From positions 62,001 to 126,000 of the forward strand of contig CATKHK010000084.1 of the NCBI GenBank assembly GCA_949751835.1: DNA of 64,000 bases, read 5' to 3'. Under the pieces are notes generated by a model that saw nothing but the letters and a program-made list of their open reading frames with translations, did no database searches and was not told the DNA's origin. The stretch comes from Blepharisma japonicum (Eukaryota > Ciliophora > Heterotrichea > Heterotrichida > Blepharismidae). A program made the translations under genes and the position numbers. Positions 1-11,582 of the stretch are shown here, one piece after another (positions within the stretch are counted from its first letter, which is position 1; every line of letters begins with the position of its first letter).

Positions 1-635
1 CCAAGCAAAAATATTCAAAATCCAAATCAGAAATGCATGACCAATTTTTAAAGCTATCCACAGAAGTAGATGTATTACAAAAAGAGCTGCAAAGTAAAGA
101 AAGAGACAGTTCAGTTGTATCTTTGGAAGCTTTATTAACATTTACCCAAGAAAATTTAGAAATTTTAAAAAAACGAAGCAGATTGGAAAATGAATTATTG
201 AAACAATATCAAGATGCCAATGAAAGATTAATACAATTAGATAATAAGCATACTGAAATGAAGCTGCAGTATGAAAATGATCTTGCTGAATTAAGAAGAA
301 AAGCTGAAAGCGAAATCCGCGAGCTGGAGTCATCCATTGTAAAACCTGTTGAGCCTAACTCTGATGCTGATCTAGAGGTTCTAAAACAAAGACTTAAGGA
401 TAGTTTGGAAAACCAAAAAAGAAATAAAGCTATGTATGATGAACTGCAGCATTTACAAGCTATGATACAACATTATGAAAAATCATTAGCATTTGCACAA
501 AGACAGCTGGGAGATTTGGAATTTTTGAGAGAAAATGATCAAAAGCAAATAATCCAGCAAGACACCCTACTTCAGAACTATAATCAAGAAATTCAGGAAT
601 ATCGGAAAAAGCTTCAAGAAGCAAGATTAGTTTAA
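1..635 (+). CDS. Coiled-coil protein, C-terminal part (5' truncated by window)
   Basis: The reading frame is already open at base 3 and runs to TAA at 633-635, so at least 211 residues are visible and the start lies outside the window. An internal ATG is at 33. The sequence is almost wholly charged and helix-prone (Lys, Glu, Gln, Leu), with heptad-like leucines and no membrane segment, so an elongated coiled coil is the best structural reading. One short break rich in Pro, Asn and Ser lies around base 340-365. I do not recognise a family; centrosomal, ciliary or tethering coiled-coil proteins look like this, but so do many others. The next gene on the same strand starts 74 bases downstream, which fits the compact spacing seen outside the ABC array. 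Confidence 0.75.
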   Translation, partial: KQKYSKSKSEMHDQFLKLSTEVDVLQKELQSKERDSSVVSLEALLTFTQENLEILKKRSRLENELLKQYQDANERLIQLDNKHTEMKLQYENDLAELRRKAESEIRELESSIVKPVEPNSDADLEVLKQRLKDSLENQKRNKAMYDELQHLQAMIQHYEKSLAFAQRQLGDLEFLRENDQKQIIQQDTLLQNYNQEIQEYRKKLQEARLV

Positions 636-709
636 TTTCACTAATAAATTGAGTTAAACTATTGTGATTAATTATTTTGAACTATTTTAATTTAATCTAT
701 TTATATAAA

Positions 710-1357
710 ATGGGAGACCCTAGGTTGAAGATTTTAATTAAAGGATTTTTAGACTTGCTATATTTTTCACTCGTTTTTGTGGTATATTTAACAAGCATAT
801 TCAGCTACATGAAAGATTATTATGTAGGAACAACAGAAATCACATACAAGTATGTTGACCCTACTTTGGATTTGGATGCAAAAGTCATAGCAACTTATAG
901 TCAATTTGATGATAATTTCTGCGATTTGAAAACAACAGTATTAAAAGAAGTTTGTGATCATAGAGAAGATTGGGAAACTGCTGGAATTGTATTTATTGTA
1001 TTTTCATCAGTAGCGCATGCAATAATGGCATATGGGATGCTTAATCTAATGGGAATGCTATGCGGCTGCACATTATGGGGTTTTGCCAAATACGAGATTG
1101 AACATTACATATATCCATGGGTTTATGCAGCAGCAATTTTATTATGGATTGTCATCTCAAAAGTCTTTGACACAAGCCCACCAAGTGGCTTTGGAGATAG
1201 CTATGATGTTAGTGTCGAAGTTGGGCTTGTTTTTATGTTTTCTGCATTTTTAGTATCTGTGATAGGTTCTGTTTACTTTTTTTGGAACAGAAAAGACATG
1301 AGAGCGATACTATTGGTGACTCAGCAAGGGTTTACACCAGCCCCACCTGATAAATAG
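710..1357 (+). CDS. Small multi-pass membrane protein of unknown function
   Basis: A 215-residue protein starting MGDPRLK. The frame stays open slightly upstream, but only a TTG lies there, so the ATG at 710 is chosen; it follows an AT-rich TATATAAA stretch typical of starts in this window. Four hydrophobic segments are visible at about residues 15-37, 92-115, 132-152 and 172-194, with a polar loop of about 55 residues between the first two that contains cysteines. The C-terminus is short and proline-rich (ends APPDK). The topology is tetraspan-like, but I see no diagnostic family motif. A decayed partial copy of its 3' half lies at 2699-3060, inside a duplication that also copied the neighbouring CNNM gene, so this is the intact copy. 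Confidence 0.7.
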   Translation: MGDPRLKILIKGFLDLLYFSLVFVVYLTSIFSYMKDYYVGTTEITYKYVDPTLDLDAKVIATYSQFDDNFCDLKTTVLKEVCDHREDWETAGIVFIVFSSVAHAIMAYGMLNLMGMLCGCTLWGFAKYEIEHYIYPWVYAAAILLWIVISKVFDTSPPSGFGDSYDVSVEVGLVFMFSAFLVSVIGSVYFFWNRKDMRAILLVTQQGFTPAPPDK

Positions 1358-2610
1358 CTAAAATTAATTAAGATATATTTGTTTAAAATAATATTAATCT
1401 CCTATTTGTTATTTTATAGCCGAGTCACAAGCATAGGTCTAATAGAGCGATTCTGGTTCTTGGCTAAAAGAATGTTTTGAACTACAAATCCGTGGAGTTT
1501 ATCATAGTCATTTTCGTCCATAATGTCAGTTTTTAATATATTTTCTATTAAGTCTTCCATTGTAATAATTCCTTCACATATATCATCTTCTTTTACGATT
1601 GCCATATGCATTTTTGAATTTTTAAACAATCCTAATAAGTCAAGCATTGTTGTGGTTGACCTTACGAAAAAGAGTTTCCTTAAATTAAAGTTTAGCTCTT
1701 TTATGGTTTTATCTCTTTCAAGGCCCAACATTTCTTTCGCCATCAGGATCCCTATTACATTATTTCTGACTTTTCCATCATAAACTGGGATTCTACTGTA
1801 CCCTTCTTTTATAATTTCTTTAATTTTTTTTTTATCTATTATTTCATCATTACTCAAACAGTAAACTCTATCAAATTTTTTCATATGGTCTCTTACAATT
1901 TCTGATTTTAAGTCAATTGCTCCATGAATTATTTTAATTTGTCCTTGCAGAAGTCCTGACTGTATGCCCGCTTTTTCTTCAGAAAGTGATCGGTGAAGTC
2001 CTATAAAAGTTTTTAGTTCTTCTCCATGCATTTTTTTTGGTGCATCATGTTCGTGACCAAAAATTTTATCGAGCAGATTCGCAATAGGATAGCTAACTGG
2101 GAAAAATATTATTGTGACTCCTTGGACAAGTGGGCATAACTTATATGCGATTTTTAATTGATTTGGACCTGTACATACAGCCTGTGGAATAATTTCTCCT
2201 ACAAGCATTACAAAAGTGACACTAATCACTATAGATAAAGATTTGGCAAATAAAGTATCTAGAATAATTGGCAAAGCTTCCATGGCAGAGGCATTCGCTA
2301 CTAGTAAGCTGACCAGTACCAAATGATGCCGATTTATGACATGAAGAACCTTTCTAGCTTGTTGTTTTTCAGTTGGAGTGCCAGATGCTAGCTTTAATTC
2401 AAGATCTAATTCGTCAATTGACATTAATCCAACAGTGAGACCTGACATTAAACCTCCAAAGCAAACTAGTCCAAGTGCGATAAATGAGTATGTAATTCAT
2501 ATTCCAGCTGGCACATCTTCTATTAGAGACTCAGCACTGACACCAACTACAAGAAATCAGAGAAAAATCATGAAGTTTTTATTTTTCAATATTTTAGAGT
2601 AAATCGCATT
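1100..2610. repeat. Segmental tandem duplication, unit A
   Basis: This unit carries the 3' half of the membrane-protein gene, the short convergent spacer and the whole CNNM copy 1 gene plus about 40 bases of its upstream flank. It pairs with unit B at about 2700-4315. Boundaries are by eye and approximate. Confidence 0.7.
1414..2571 (-). CDS. CNNM/CorC-like protein (DUF21 + CBS pair), copy 1
   Basis: A 385-residue protein when UGA is read as Trp. A standard-code reading would start 41 residues late at MSGLTVG. The true N-terminus (ATG at 2569-2571) gives MIFLW..., a hydrophobic signal-like segment, and an in-frame UGA also falls in the first membrane helix. DUF21-type features follow: SGLTVGLMS, LVANASAMEALPI and GEIIPQ, characteristic of CNNM/Mam3/CorC proteins. 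A CBS-pair region spans about residues 200-345 (GYSRIPVYDG, GIITMEDLIENIL). CNNM proteins act in Mg2+ and related cation transport or sensing; that role here is inference from family. There is no obvious C-terminal cNMP-binding domain, so the protein is shorter than animal CNNMs. A close tandem paralogue lies at 3118-4275. Confidence 0.9.
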
Positions 2611-2698
2611 TTAATAGTCTAGGAACGTAACACTCCAGTATTTCATATATTTCTAGCTACCAAGTTTGTCATTGAGAGAACAGAGGGGTTTCTTACTT

Positions 2699-3060
2699 GA
2701 CTATACATATACCCATGAATTCATGCAGCTGCAATTTTCTTATGCTTCTTTGCTATTCAAAGTAGAAAACTTTTTCACATTGAAGGCAAGCCTATCATCA
2801 AGCTAAATATGTGAGGGAACAAAAAAATGCATGTGCGAAACAGAATTCTAGAAGTGAAAGGAAGAAACTACAGCAAGGGAGTAAGATTGCTATCTCAAAA
2901 GCTTTTAAGTTTACTAAATGGCTTTGGGAGTAGCGTCCAATTTGGGCTTGTCTTATGTTTTCAGTATATTTAGTGTTCATAATAGGCTCTCTTTTTTTTT
3001 AGAGCAAAAAAGCCAATAGCAATCTTATTGGTGACTCAACAAGGCTTCACGCCAAAATAG
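2699..3060 (+). pseudogene. Decayed partial copy of the small membrane-protein gene
   Basis: Stretches match the 3' half of the gene at 710-1357: 2703-2760 resembles 1108-1160, 2885-2930 resembles the segment around 1150-1195, and 2940-3060 resembles 1220-1360, including the terminal TTGGTGACTCA segment and the shared flank TAGCTAAAATTAATTAAG. About 125 bases between the first two blocks have no counterpart, and several frameshifts destroy the frame. No start codon or 5' half is recognisable. The match continues straight into the downstream flank and the second CNNM gene, so the relic arose with that gene in one segmental duplication and then lost its own coding capacity. Confidence 0.75.
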
Positions 3061-4315
3061 CTAAAATTAATTAAGATATATTTGTTTAAATTAATATAAA
3101 TCTCCCATTTTGTTATTTTATAGCCTGGTTACAACCATAGGCCTAATCGACCGGTTCTGGTTCGTGGCGAAAAGAAGTTTTTGAGCTACAAATCCGCTGA
3201 GCTTATCATAGTCATTTTCGTCCATAATGTCAGTTTTCAATATATTTTCTATTAAATCCTCCATTGTAATAATCCCCTCGCATTTACTGTCTTCTTTTAC
3301 TATTGCCATATGCATTTTTGCATTTTTAAACTGTCCTAATAAGTCAAGCATCGTTGTGTTTGACTTCACAAAAAAGGGTTTCCTTAAATGCAAATTTAGC
3401 TCTTTTATGGTTTTATCTCTTTCAATTCCCAGCATTTCTTTTACCATCAGGATCCCTATTATGTTGTTTTTGAATTCTCCGTCATAAACTGGAATTCTAC
3501 TGTACCCTTCTTTTATAATTTCTTTAATTTTAGCTTTGTTCATTATTGTGTCATTACTCAAACAGTAAACTTTGTCGAATTTTGTCATATGATCTTTTAT
3601 AATCTCTGATTTTAAGTCAATTGCCCCATGAATTATTTTAATTTGATCTTGCATAAGCCCTGATTTTCTTCTGCCCAGATTTTCTACAGAAAGTGATCGG
3701 TGAAGTCCTATAAAAGTCTTTAATTCTTCTGCGTGCATTTTTTTAGGTCCATCATGTTCGTGACCAAAAATTTTGTCGAGTAACTTCGCTATAGGATAAC
3801 TAACTGGGAAAAAAATTACTGTAATTACTTGAACTAGCGGGCATAACTTATATGCGATTTTTAATTGATTTGGACCTGTACAAATAGCTTGGGGAATAAT
3901 TTCTCCTACAAGCATTACAAAAGTAACACTAATCATTATAGACAAGAATTTGGCAAACAGTGTGTCAAGAATGATCGGTAAAGCTTCCATAGCAGAGGCA
4001 TTCGCTACTAGCAACGTGACCAGTACCAAATGATGCCGATTTATGACATGAAGAACCTTTCTAGCTTGTTGTTTTTCAGTTGGAGTGCCAGATGCTAGCT
4101 TTAATTCCAGGTCTAATTCGTCAATTGACATTAATCCAACAGTGAGACCTGACATTAAACCTCCAAAGCAAACTAGTCCAAGTGCGATAAATGAGTATGT
4201 AATTCATATTCCAACTGACGGATCTTCTATTAGCTCAGCTCTGACACCAACTACAAGAAATCAGAGAAAAATCATGTAGATTTTAATTTTTTCAACATAT
4301 TTGGAGTAATAAATT
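2700..4315. repeat. Segmental tandem duplication, unit B
   Basis: Second unit of the direct duplication. It has a decayed membrane-protein segment (2699-3060), a near-identical convergent spacer (3060-3117) and an intact CNNM copy 2. Coding sequence is well conserved between units, while the membrane-protein part has degenerated, so selection appears to have kept only the CNNM copy. Confidence 0.7.
3118..4275 (-). CDS. CNNM/CorC-like protein (DUF21 + CBS pair), copy 2
   Basis: A 385-residue tandem paralogue of the gene at 1414-2571, also starting MIFLW with UGA for Trp (ATG at 4273-4275). The same DUF21 motifs (SGLTVGLMS, LLVANASAMEALPI, GEIIPQ) and CBS-pair region (SRIPVYDG, GIITMEDLIENI) are present. 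Differences are scattered substitutions plus a locally different stretch after HRSLS (ENLGRRKSG against EEKAGIQSG), so the copy is diverged but under apparent constraint. Likely a membrane protein linked to Mg2+/divalent cation handling, by family membership. The 158 bases to the ABC transporter on the right must hold its promoter, because transcription runs leftward. Confidence 0.9.
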
Positions 4316-4433
4316 AATAGCAAGTATTTTCGGTTGAAGTAATTCATAAACAATATGAAATTCTAAGAAATATAAATTCATATGTTCTTATTCACATAAA
4401 ATATATAAAAATTAATTTCCTTAATAATTCTAA

Positions 4434-7400
4434 TTATCCTTGAAATCTTCTAACAACTCCAGCTTGCTCTGCTTCTCCTTTTTTAGCAAAATCATTAAAT
4501 ATCTGTTCTAATGAGCTTTGAGCTAATGCATATTCTGTGATTCTTAGCCTTTCTTTATTTGTCTCTACTATAGAAAAAAAATACCCAATTGATTTTTGGG
4601 CTTCTTTTGAAATCTTAAATTTATACAGGGACGAAAAGTGTTCCATTATTTCGACCTTTTTGAATTCGCTTTTAAGTCAATAATAAATTTTATCTCCCAT
4701 TTCTTCAATAATAGCCCAAGATACTAAAGTATCTCTATGAACAGCTTCATCATTTTTTAACTGTTGGTATAAAGAAGAACCTGCCCCTTTTTCTTGAATT
4801 TCGGCATATAACGATCTTTGCCCTAGCAAGTTTAAGCATTCTTCGACTTGATCCTTTTTGACTAAAGGAGCCCCTTTTAGCACTCTATCTAAAATCTTCC
4901 CTTTATCAGCCATTTCATAAGTACTTGGCACGTGGACTTTTGCTTCAAATTCATACCGGTCCCCATATTTACTTTTAATCCAAGTAGCCGTTCCTAGACA
5001 TCTAAGTCTCCCAGCAACCATAATTGCCATACGGTCGCTTAAAGCCTCTGCTTCTTCCATACTATGCGTCGTCAAAATTACTGACGAATTTTTACTTTTT
5101 ATATTCCCTATTACTTTTCACATTTTTTTCCTGGTTTCTGGGTCCATCCCTGCAGAAGGTTCATCTAAAAACACAACTGCAGGGTTTCCAATCAGTGCCA
5201 TAGCTACTGATAATTTTCTTTTATTTCCTCCTGAATACGTTCCAGCCTGCTGATCTGCATATTGTCTTAAATCCATTTGGTCTATCATTTCTTCTACCAG
5301 TGCTTCTCTTCTATCTCTAGGTATCCCTTTAATATCACAGTAAAGCCTTAAATGTTCCTTAGAAGTCAATAAGTCTGATATAGCATCAAACTGAGGACAA
5401 TACCCTATAAGTTCTCTGGCTCGATCTAGGTCTTTTGTTACGCTGTTTCCACATATAAATGCTTCCCCTTGAGTTGGCGCAATTTCTCCAGTCAGCATTT
5501 TGAAAGTCGTAGTTTTTCCAGCTCCATTTACCCCTAAAAATGCAAAACATTCTTGGTGATTTACGTTAAAACTGACATCTTCTACAGCTGCAAAGGCTTC
5601 TTTTATGCCGATTCTGAAGATTTTTCGGATCCCTTTGACATTAACTGGGATATCTTTTGGGTTAGCATTGATAGCAGTTCTGGCTTCTTTTTCGACGTCA
5701 GCGTCAATTTCATAGGAACTTGGCTCAACTTCTGGGGATTTTCAGAATTTTTGGAGAATTTTGGGGTGAGTTTCTAGGTATTCTTGGAGATAGACTAGAA
5801 GCATGTAGATTGGGATCATTAAAAAGTACATTAAAATGTCTCCTCCAGCAGAATTTATATCAAAAGCGTCATATTTAGAGGATTTGCCGTCTAAGCTTGC
5901 ATATAAACTGGAGCTGCCGATATCCATTAAACCATTCCCAAAACAAAAACTTGGGAAAAACCTAAAAAGCCACCTGAGGAAGCGGCCAAGGCCTCTTGTG
6001 GAGTCAAAAATATACAAAACCATAACTACAGCTGGAAAAATACCTCCAGCAACCACATTAAATAAAATAGTCATTATCTGCGCAGTCGGGTAATTTTTAA
6101 AGAAAAAACTGGTAAAATAGGTAAATGGCGCTATAGCTATGCCATAAAAAAACATTAAAACTCAAACAGCTCCATAATTATTTGAAGGCGATGTCAATAT
6201 TTTTACCTGAAAAAGCTGCACTAATAATGCACAAATAATGGCTGGAATAAAATGTTTTAAAGAGTCTCAGCTGAAATTGGCACACCAATAAGAAAATCTT
6301 GATACCCCACTTATCATATGCTGGTGTTTTACGTTAGTTTCTCTTTCCCTTACAATTAATGCTATAATCCCTGTAGGAATGAAGCTATATCCTAGCGAAA
6401 AAACTATAGAAGCAATAAACCCATCCCCAGTGTTAGCCAGGTCTTTTACCTTTTTGGTATATGGCAATGGATAGTTATAAACAGTCACAGTTACTGGGGT
6501 TTTTAAATTTGCAAAAATTTGGTTCGCTAGATTGTTATAATAAACTCCAGTAGCTTGTGATGCTGACTGATTATGGAAAATTATTGCTTCATATTGGTCG
6601 TTAATTGTGTCCATTTTATTAAAATAAAATGAGCCCATTCTATAGTTTTCTGGGTCAGTTCGATGATCAAATAGATATTTGTCAAATCATTGAAGGCTAT
6701 TTGCTGTATTTTTAAAATCTGAGTCTATAAGACTAGAGAAATCGCCATTAACTGTAGCATTTTCTTGAAAATAGTATAAAGGGGATTGAGGTTGGTCATA
6801 AAGAGAAGCTGATAATAGATGCTTTTCAGGAGTCTTAAAACCGTTATTAATCATCATTAAAGCTAATCCTACAAAAACCAGCACAATTGGTATAAAAATT
6901 TCATAGATCAAGCTTTTTTTATCCCTTTTTGACAGCAAAATTCTCTTTCTCAGCAGTGCTTTTAAATGTATCATAAAAAGTGACCCTTGTAGCCTATCTC
7001 GGGACAGCACATAATCAATATCAAGAGAAACCCCTTCATCGATTGGTTTTTTTGAAGATTTTTTTTTTAATTCTTGATCGTCGCCTCTGGCGACCCTTAA
7101 AAAGACTTCTTCAAGAGTAGTAACAGAGACTCCATAGGAGCGTAATTTGAGTCTACGAAGACTAGAATCTAATCGTGAAAAAAATGAGGTAAATTTAGAA
7201 GAGCTTGCCGTTGGAATTTGAAAAGTAATTTCAGCATGGACATTGCTCATTAATACAGCATTTGGGATACAAGAATGAATAAAATCTGTGACTTTTCTTG
7301 TATGAGATTTACCGGCAACTCCTACTTCTTTGACGATAGTTAAATAGTAGCCGACACCATATCTCTTTTTTAAAAAAAGAGAACTGCCCAGACATCTGAG

Positions 7401-9632
7401 TTTTCCTTGAGACATAATTGCGATTCTGTCAGCTAAAATGTCAGCTTCTTCCATATAGTGGGTTGTGAGAATAATTATTCTATTGTTTTTGTTATTTTTA
7501 AGCATATCTCACATCTGTCTTCTTGCAGTCAAATCCATACCTGAAGTTGGCTCATCTAGTAATACAATAGGAGAATCAGCAATTAAAGCAATAGCTAACG
7601 AAAGTCTTCTTTTCATTCCTCCAGACAGAAATTTGGATTTTCTGTCTTTTTTAGCTGTTAAATCGACTTCAGCTAATTTTTCTTTTATTTGATCATTTAT
7701 TAAATTTTTATCTTTCATTCCTTTAAATACAGCAAATAAATATAAATGCTCTTCAGGGGTTAAGTCATTGAACAGCACATTATGCTGAGGGCAAACTCCA
7801 AGATACCTTCTTATTTGGCTTAAATTCCTAGATAAAAACAGATTATTGATTCTCATGTCTCCATAAGTACTTGGTATAAGCCCACACATCATAGAAATGG
7901 TAGTTGTTTTTCCTGCACCATTATGCCCTAATAAAGCAAAAATTTGCCCTTTATAAATATCAAGGCTGAGATCATCAACCACAGTTTTATTTCCAAAAAC
8001 TTTTTTGAAATTCCTAATAATCAAAGCCTGGCCATTTTCCTTCTGTTTTTGCATTAAATCAGTTTCTGGCTCAACATTATCAGGCCATTTAATATCTTCA
8101 TTAAATTCTTCTTCATATTTATTATATCTATTTCTACACCAAAAGGATTTTGTGCATAAAAAATACCAAGGCTTTTTCACACCCCACTCAGTAGGCCATA
8201 CAATATCAAGATAAATCGCCAAAAGGACAAAAATAATTGAATCCACTACTAGAAAAGCTAGACAAGTTCCAAATGAATAATGCTCTACAATAGTGGATGT
8301 ATTTGAGGACTGGACGCCTTCTTGTCCATCTTCTAGCTTAGCTAAAACACTACAGCCTAGTGTAAGTGCGACATTTGGGAAAATAGAGGCAACTGTTTTT
8401 GTACCTTGGTCTCTAGAAGACCCAGTTACTGCGAAACTTATGAAATAGCTGACAAGAAAAGCCATAAGCCCAAGCATAACGGCGCTGCGGGATTTTGAGA
8501 AAAAGGTACTGATAAAGATACTGAAAGTTAAGCAGCTGATACCATAGAGCCAAAATAGTAAAAGCAGCATCCCAGCATTACTGTATTTAAAGAGGCTTAT
8601 TGAAATAAGGCCTCCGATTATAGCGATTAAAGTATAAACTGTAAAATAATAGGTAACTCATGATAGCCAATAAGCCTTATTTGAAAGCCCCATAATCATC
8701 ATCATTTCTTTAATTTTGTATTCTTTTTCTTGTACAATTAGTGACACCATTCTACATACTGGAACCAAATAAGAAATAACTATGAAAAATGGCAACATGG
8801 TAGAAATCATAGTAATAAAATCATCAGATACATAGTCATCATAATACATAGGCACAAATCCAGCTGCTATATATGGACTTGTATTATTTGAATACGTTTT
8901 TAATATATAATTGTCAATATAATTCATTATATGTATAAAATTTGACCCAAAATAATTATACTGGAATGAAGGCATTGGCTTCCTCAAATACTTATCAGTT
9001 GCTTTTGAATAAGTGTCAAAATCAAAAATATTTATATAATTTCCTAATCTTTGGCTTCCACTTGGGTAAGATTCTGTTGCGTTAAACCGAAAGCTGTATT
9101 CTATCTTATAAGGACTAGAACTATAGAATACTACAGCAAAACATATTTTAATAGATCCATTTTCTCCATAGTCGCTGCTTTCTATGTAGTCTTCTAATTC
9201 TTGCTCTGATGAATAAGTAGTAAACTTGTAAGGATTTGCGAAATTTCCAATTTTCTCTTTAAGTGCTGCTATTATTTCAGAGGCAAATGATCCTCGACCT
9301 TCGTTTACAAATGCAATGTTTCAGACTTTTTCTTTAGAGTAATAGTCTCTGTAATAGTTTTCTGAGAGGTCTTTAGGGTTTTCTGTGAATTTTACCGGTG
9401 GATCAAAATATGAGCTGAAATAATTTTGATCATTATCAGATACTGTCATAGCTGATGGAGAAATATAAGATTTAGCAGAGTGCTTGCTAAACCCAACTCC
9501 ATCTCTTATAATTGCTAAAATAATTAAGAGAAACACTGGAAATAAGAACTCACACAGAGATCCACAAAGCCTTCTCTTTCAAAGGATCCAATTTTTGTAC
9601 AACAAAGCTCTATAATGCTGTCATATGGACAT
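4434..9632 (-). CDS. ABCA-type full transporter, array copy 1 (most divergent)
   Basis: A 1732-residue protein, intron-free and open throughout once UGA is Trp; 11 UGA codons split it into many short standard-code pieces. Order: first membrane helix near residues 25-50 after [15 protein letters not shown], a large extracytosolic loop, a five-helix membrane cluster, NBD1 (Walker [10 protein letters not shown] near 569, signature LSGGMKRR near 668, Walker [11 protein letters not shown] near 686), a second membrane domain with its own loop, then NBD2 (GVNGAGKTT near 1366, YSGGNKRK near 1465, [10 protein letters not shown] near 1486). Both ATP sites look intact. ABCA proteins move lipids or amphiphiles across membranes; the substrate cannot be read. 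This copy differs most from the others: the C-terminus ends RRFQG rather than RRYTHG, and its loops are distinct. The RagC gene separates it from the rest of the array. Confidence 0.95.
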
Positions 9633-10451
9633 AATTTATATTGCAAGATGGAAATTTAAATGCTTAAGCCGAACGTTATAAATTATAAATATATGAGATG
9701 GAGATTCTCAGATGGCTACAGAATTATTGCTAATTAAGATGATGATAGTGCCAATATGGATTTTTATATCCGTCGAAAGTTGGCTGGGCAACAGATTTTT
9801 TAAAAAAAAGGCTTAAAATATTAGAAATGCAAAGAGTTGATTTGATAAAATTAGACTTTTATATGGATTGGAGAATTTAAGTAAATGGAGGATGATTTTT
9901 TGTTAGAAGCCTTAACAGCAAAATTTTAAATAGAGATAAAATACTTCTGGCTTATTTTATGTCAATTATTAAGGTATATTCTGTTAGATATTTTTATTAA
10001 ATTGCTTTATTTAATAATCAAATTTTCTCGATAAGTATAGACGGATGAGACAATTTACTTAATTTGAGGAAACTATTGAATTAATATAATAAAATTAACT
10101 CAAGGATTTTATGAAATTAAAAAGTATTATGAATTCTCTTTAGCTAAAATATTATTTTGATAAAAAACCAGTTACTGTCGAAAAATAATGCTATTTTGAT
10201 ATTCCTATTATAATAAATAACCAGATTTATGCTATATTGACTAGACCATCATTATTCTTGAATGATACTCATTTCTGGAATCTAAAAATCATACTACCAA
10301 AATTAATATGTCTAAGTTCCATAAATTAAATGATCATTCCTAAGAATAATAAAATATATGAATTATGAATATCCTAAACTAAGAAATTATTTTTTATTTT
10401 ATTTTAAATTTTAATTTTTAAGCTCTGGACTTAAATTTCCGCTGAAAACGC
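9633..10451. other. AT-rich spacer upstream of ABCA copy 1
   Basis: No coding frame is convincing. It must contain the copy 1 promoter (transcription leftward) and the 3' end of the RagC gene. A sequence TTGGAGAATTT at 9868-9878 resembles the start-proximal element of copies 3-7, but is about 236 bases from the start codon instead of 22-23, so it may be a displaced relic or chance. Confidence 0.5.
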
Positions 10452-11447
10452 TTAACTAAAACTCTTACTCTCTTCCTCATCTTTTATCCATTTTTCTCTT
10501 GCCTCGAATATTTTTCTTGCCCCTTCCCTAAAGCATTCAATATTATAATCAATTAAATGCTGTCTATCAAAATTATCGGCTTTTACTAAACACACAAGTG
10601 CCAACATATGTTCAATTTCTCTCAAATATAGCGTAAGTCCGCTATCTAATTTAATAATCGCAGTTGATTTTTTGTCAAAAACGCTGTTAATGTTTTCTGA
10701 TTCTACTAGCCTACATAATAATTACCCATAAATACAGGAAACATCAATAACGACGTCAATCATATCAGAACAAAGCTCATAAGAAATTAAATCAACTGGT
10801 GTTGAGTCAGTGGCAATATAAAGCTTTGTGATAACATCGAAGACATAAACTTTGTCAATTCTGCAATGGTTCATAAGAACATCAAGCATATTTTGCAAGT
10901 AACCTACCTGTGGGGTGATTTTCTGGACAACTTTACTTAAAGCTTCATAAATACTGAGATCATAAATACTAGTTAAACTATAACTTGGTTCAGGGATTTC
11001 TCTATCACTAATTTTAAGCCTAACCGAATCAGAAACCTCATTCAGAACTTCCAGCTTTACATCATCGTTCATAAACATATCCCCATCAATTTTATGAATA
11101 AACATTTCAAAAAAACATTGGGAATTCATCCCATGGACTTCTCGCAGAATCGAAACAAACGCATCTAATGAGCGCTCGTATGGCTTATCCTGGGCGTCTA
11201 ACACATATATAACCAATGAGCAGTTTTGAAGGTATTTTCGCTCATTTGCGTTCATTTGAGAAATCTGAAAAGTCCCTGGAAAATCAATTATCGTGAACTT
11301 TGTGTAAGGGTTGTTGTAGACGTTGATTTCTTCTATCCTAGAAGTGCTTTCTGTGAATAAGGTTTCGTTAGGAGAAATCTTTTGGAAAACTACTTTGAGA
11401 ATAGAGGTCTTTCCAGCTCTTTTATTTCCGAGGAGAGCTATGTTCAT
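10452..11447 (-). CDS. RRAGC: RagC/Gtr2-type Ras-like GTPase
   Basis: A 326-residue protein in two exons: 11447-10726, then 10710-10452, after removal of a 15-nt intron at 10711-10725. Exon 1 alone would stop right after CIYG. Removing the intron continues as GLVE... and restores the family's C-terminal roadblock-like half, ending at TAA 10452-10454. GTPase motifs are G1 GNKRAGKTS (residues 7-15), G3 DFPG (55-58) and G4 HKID (118-121). Family hallmarks include KVVFQKISPNETLF, TSIYDLSIYEA, YIATDSTPVDLISYELC and MIDVVIDVSCIYG. RagC/Gtr2 forms a heterodimer with RagA/Gtr1 on lysosome-like membranes and relays amino-acid status to TORC1. A stop codon lies two codons upstream of the ATG, supporting the start. 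The gene sits on the same strand as, and between, two ABC transporter copies, with no obvious functional link. Confidence 0.95.
10711..10725 (-). other. 15-nt spliceosomal mini-intron in RagC gene
   Basis: On the gene strand the sequence is GTAATTATTATGTAG. It begins GT and ends AG, and contains an in-frame stop if retained. Its removal joins CIYG to a frame that matches the RagC family C-terminus, which is the strongest evidence in the window for 15-nt introns. Confidence 0.92.
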
Positions 11448-11582
11448 AATTTATAATAAAATCGCCATATGGATTCTGATTTCAAGGAAGTTTGATACTT
11501 TTGAGAAAGATATGAATTTAATTATTTTTAAAAAAATTATGATTAAAGAATATTAATATTAACTAGTAGATATAGATATTCT

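Noticed and set aside
4434-9632. ABCA copy 1 as a pseudogene riddled with stop codons
   Set aside because: All apparent internal stops are TGA at conserved Trp positions; there are no frameshifts and no internal TAA or TAG.
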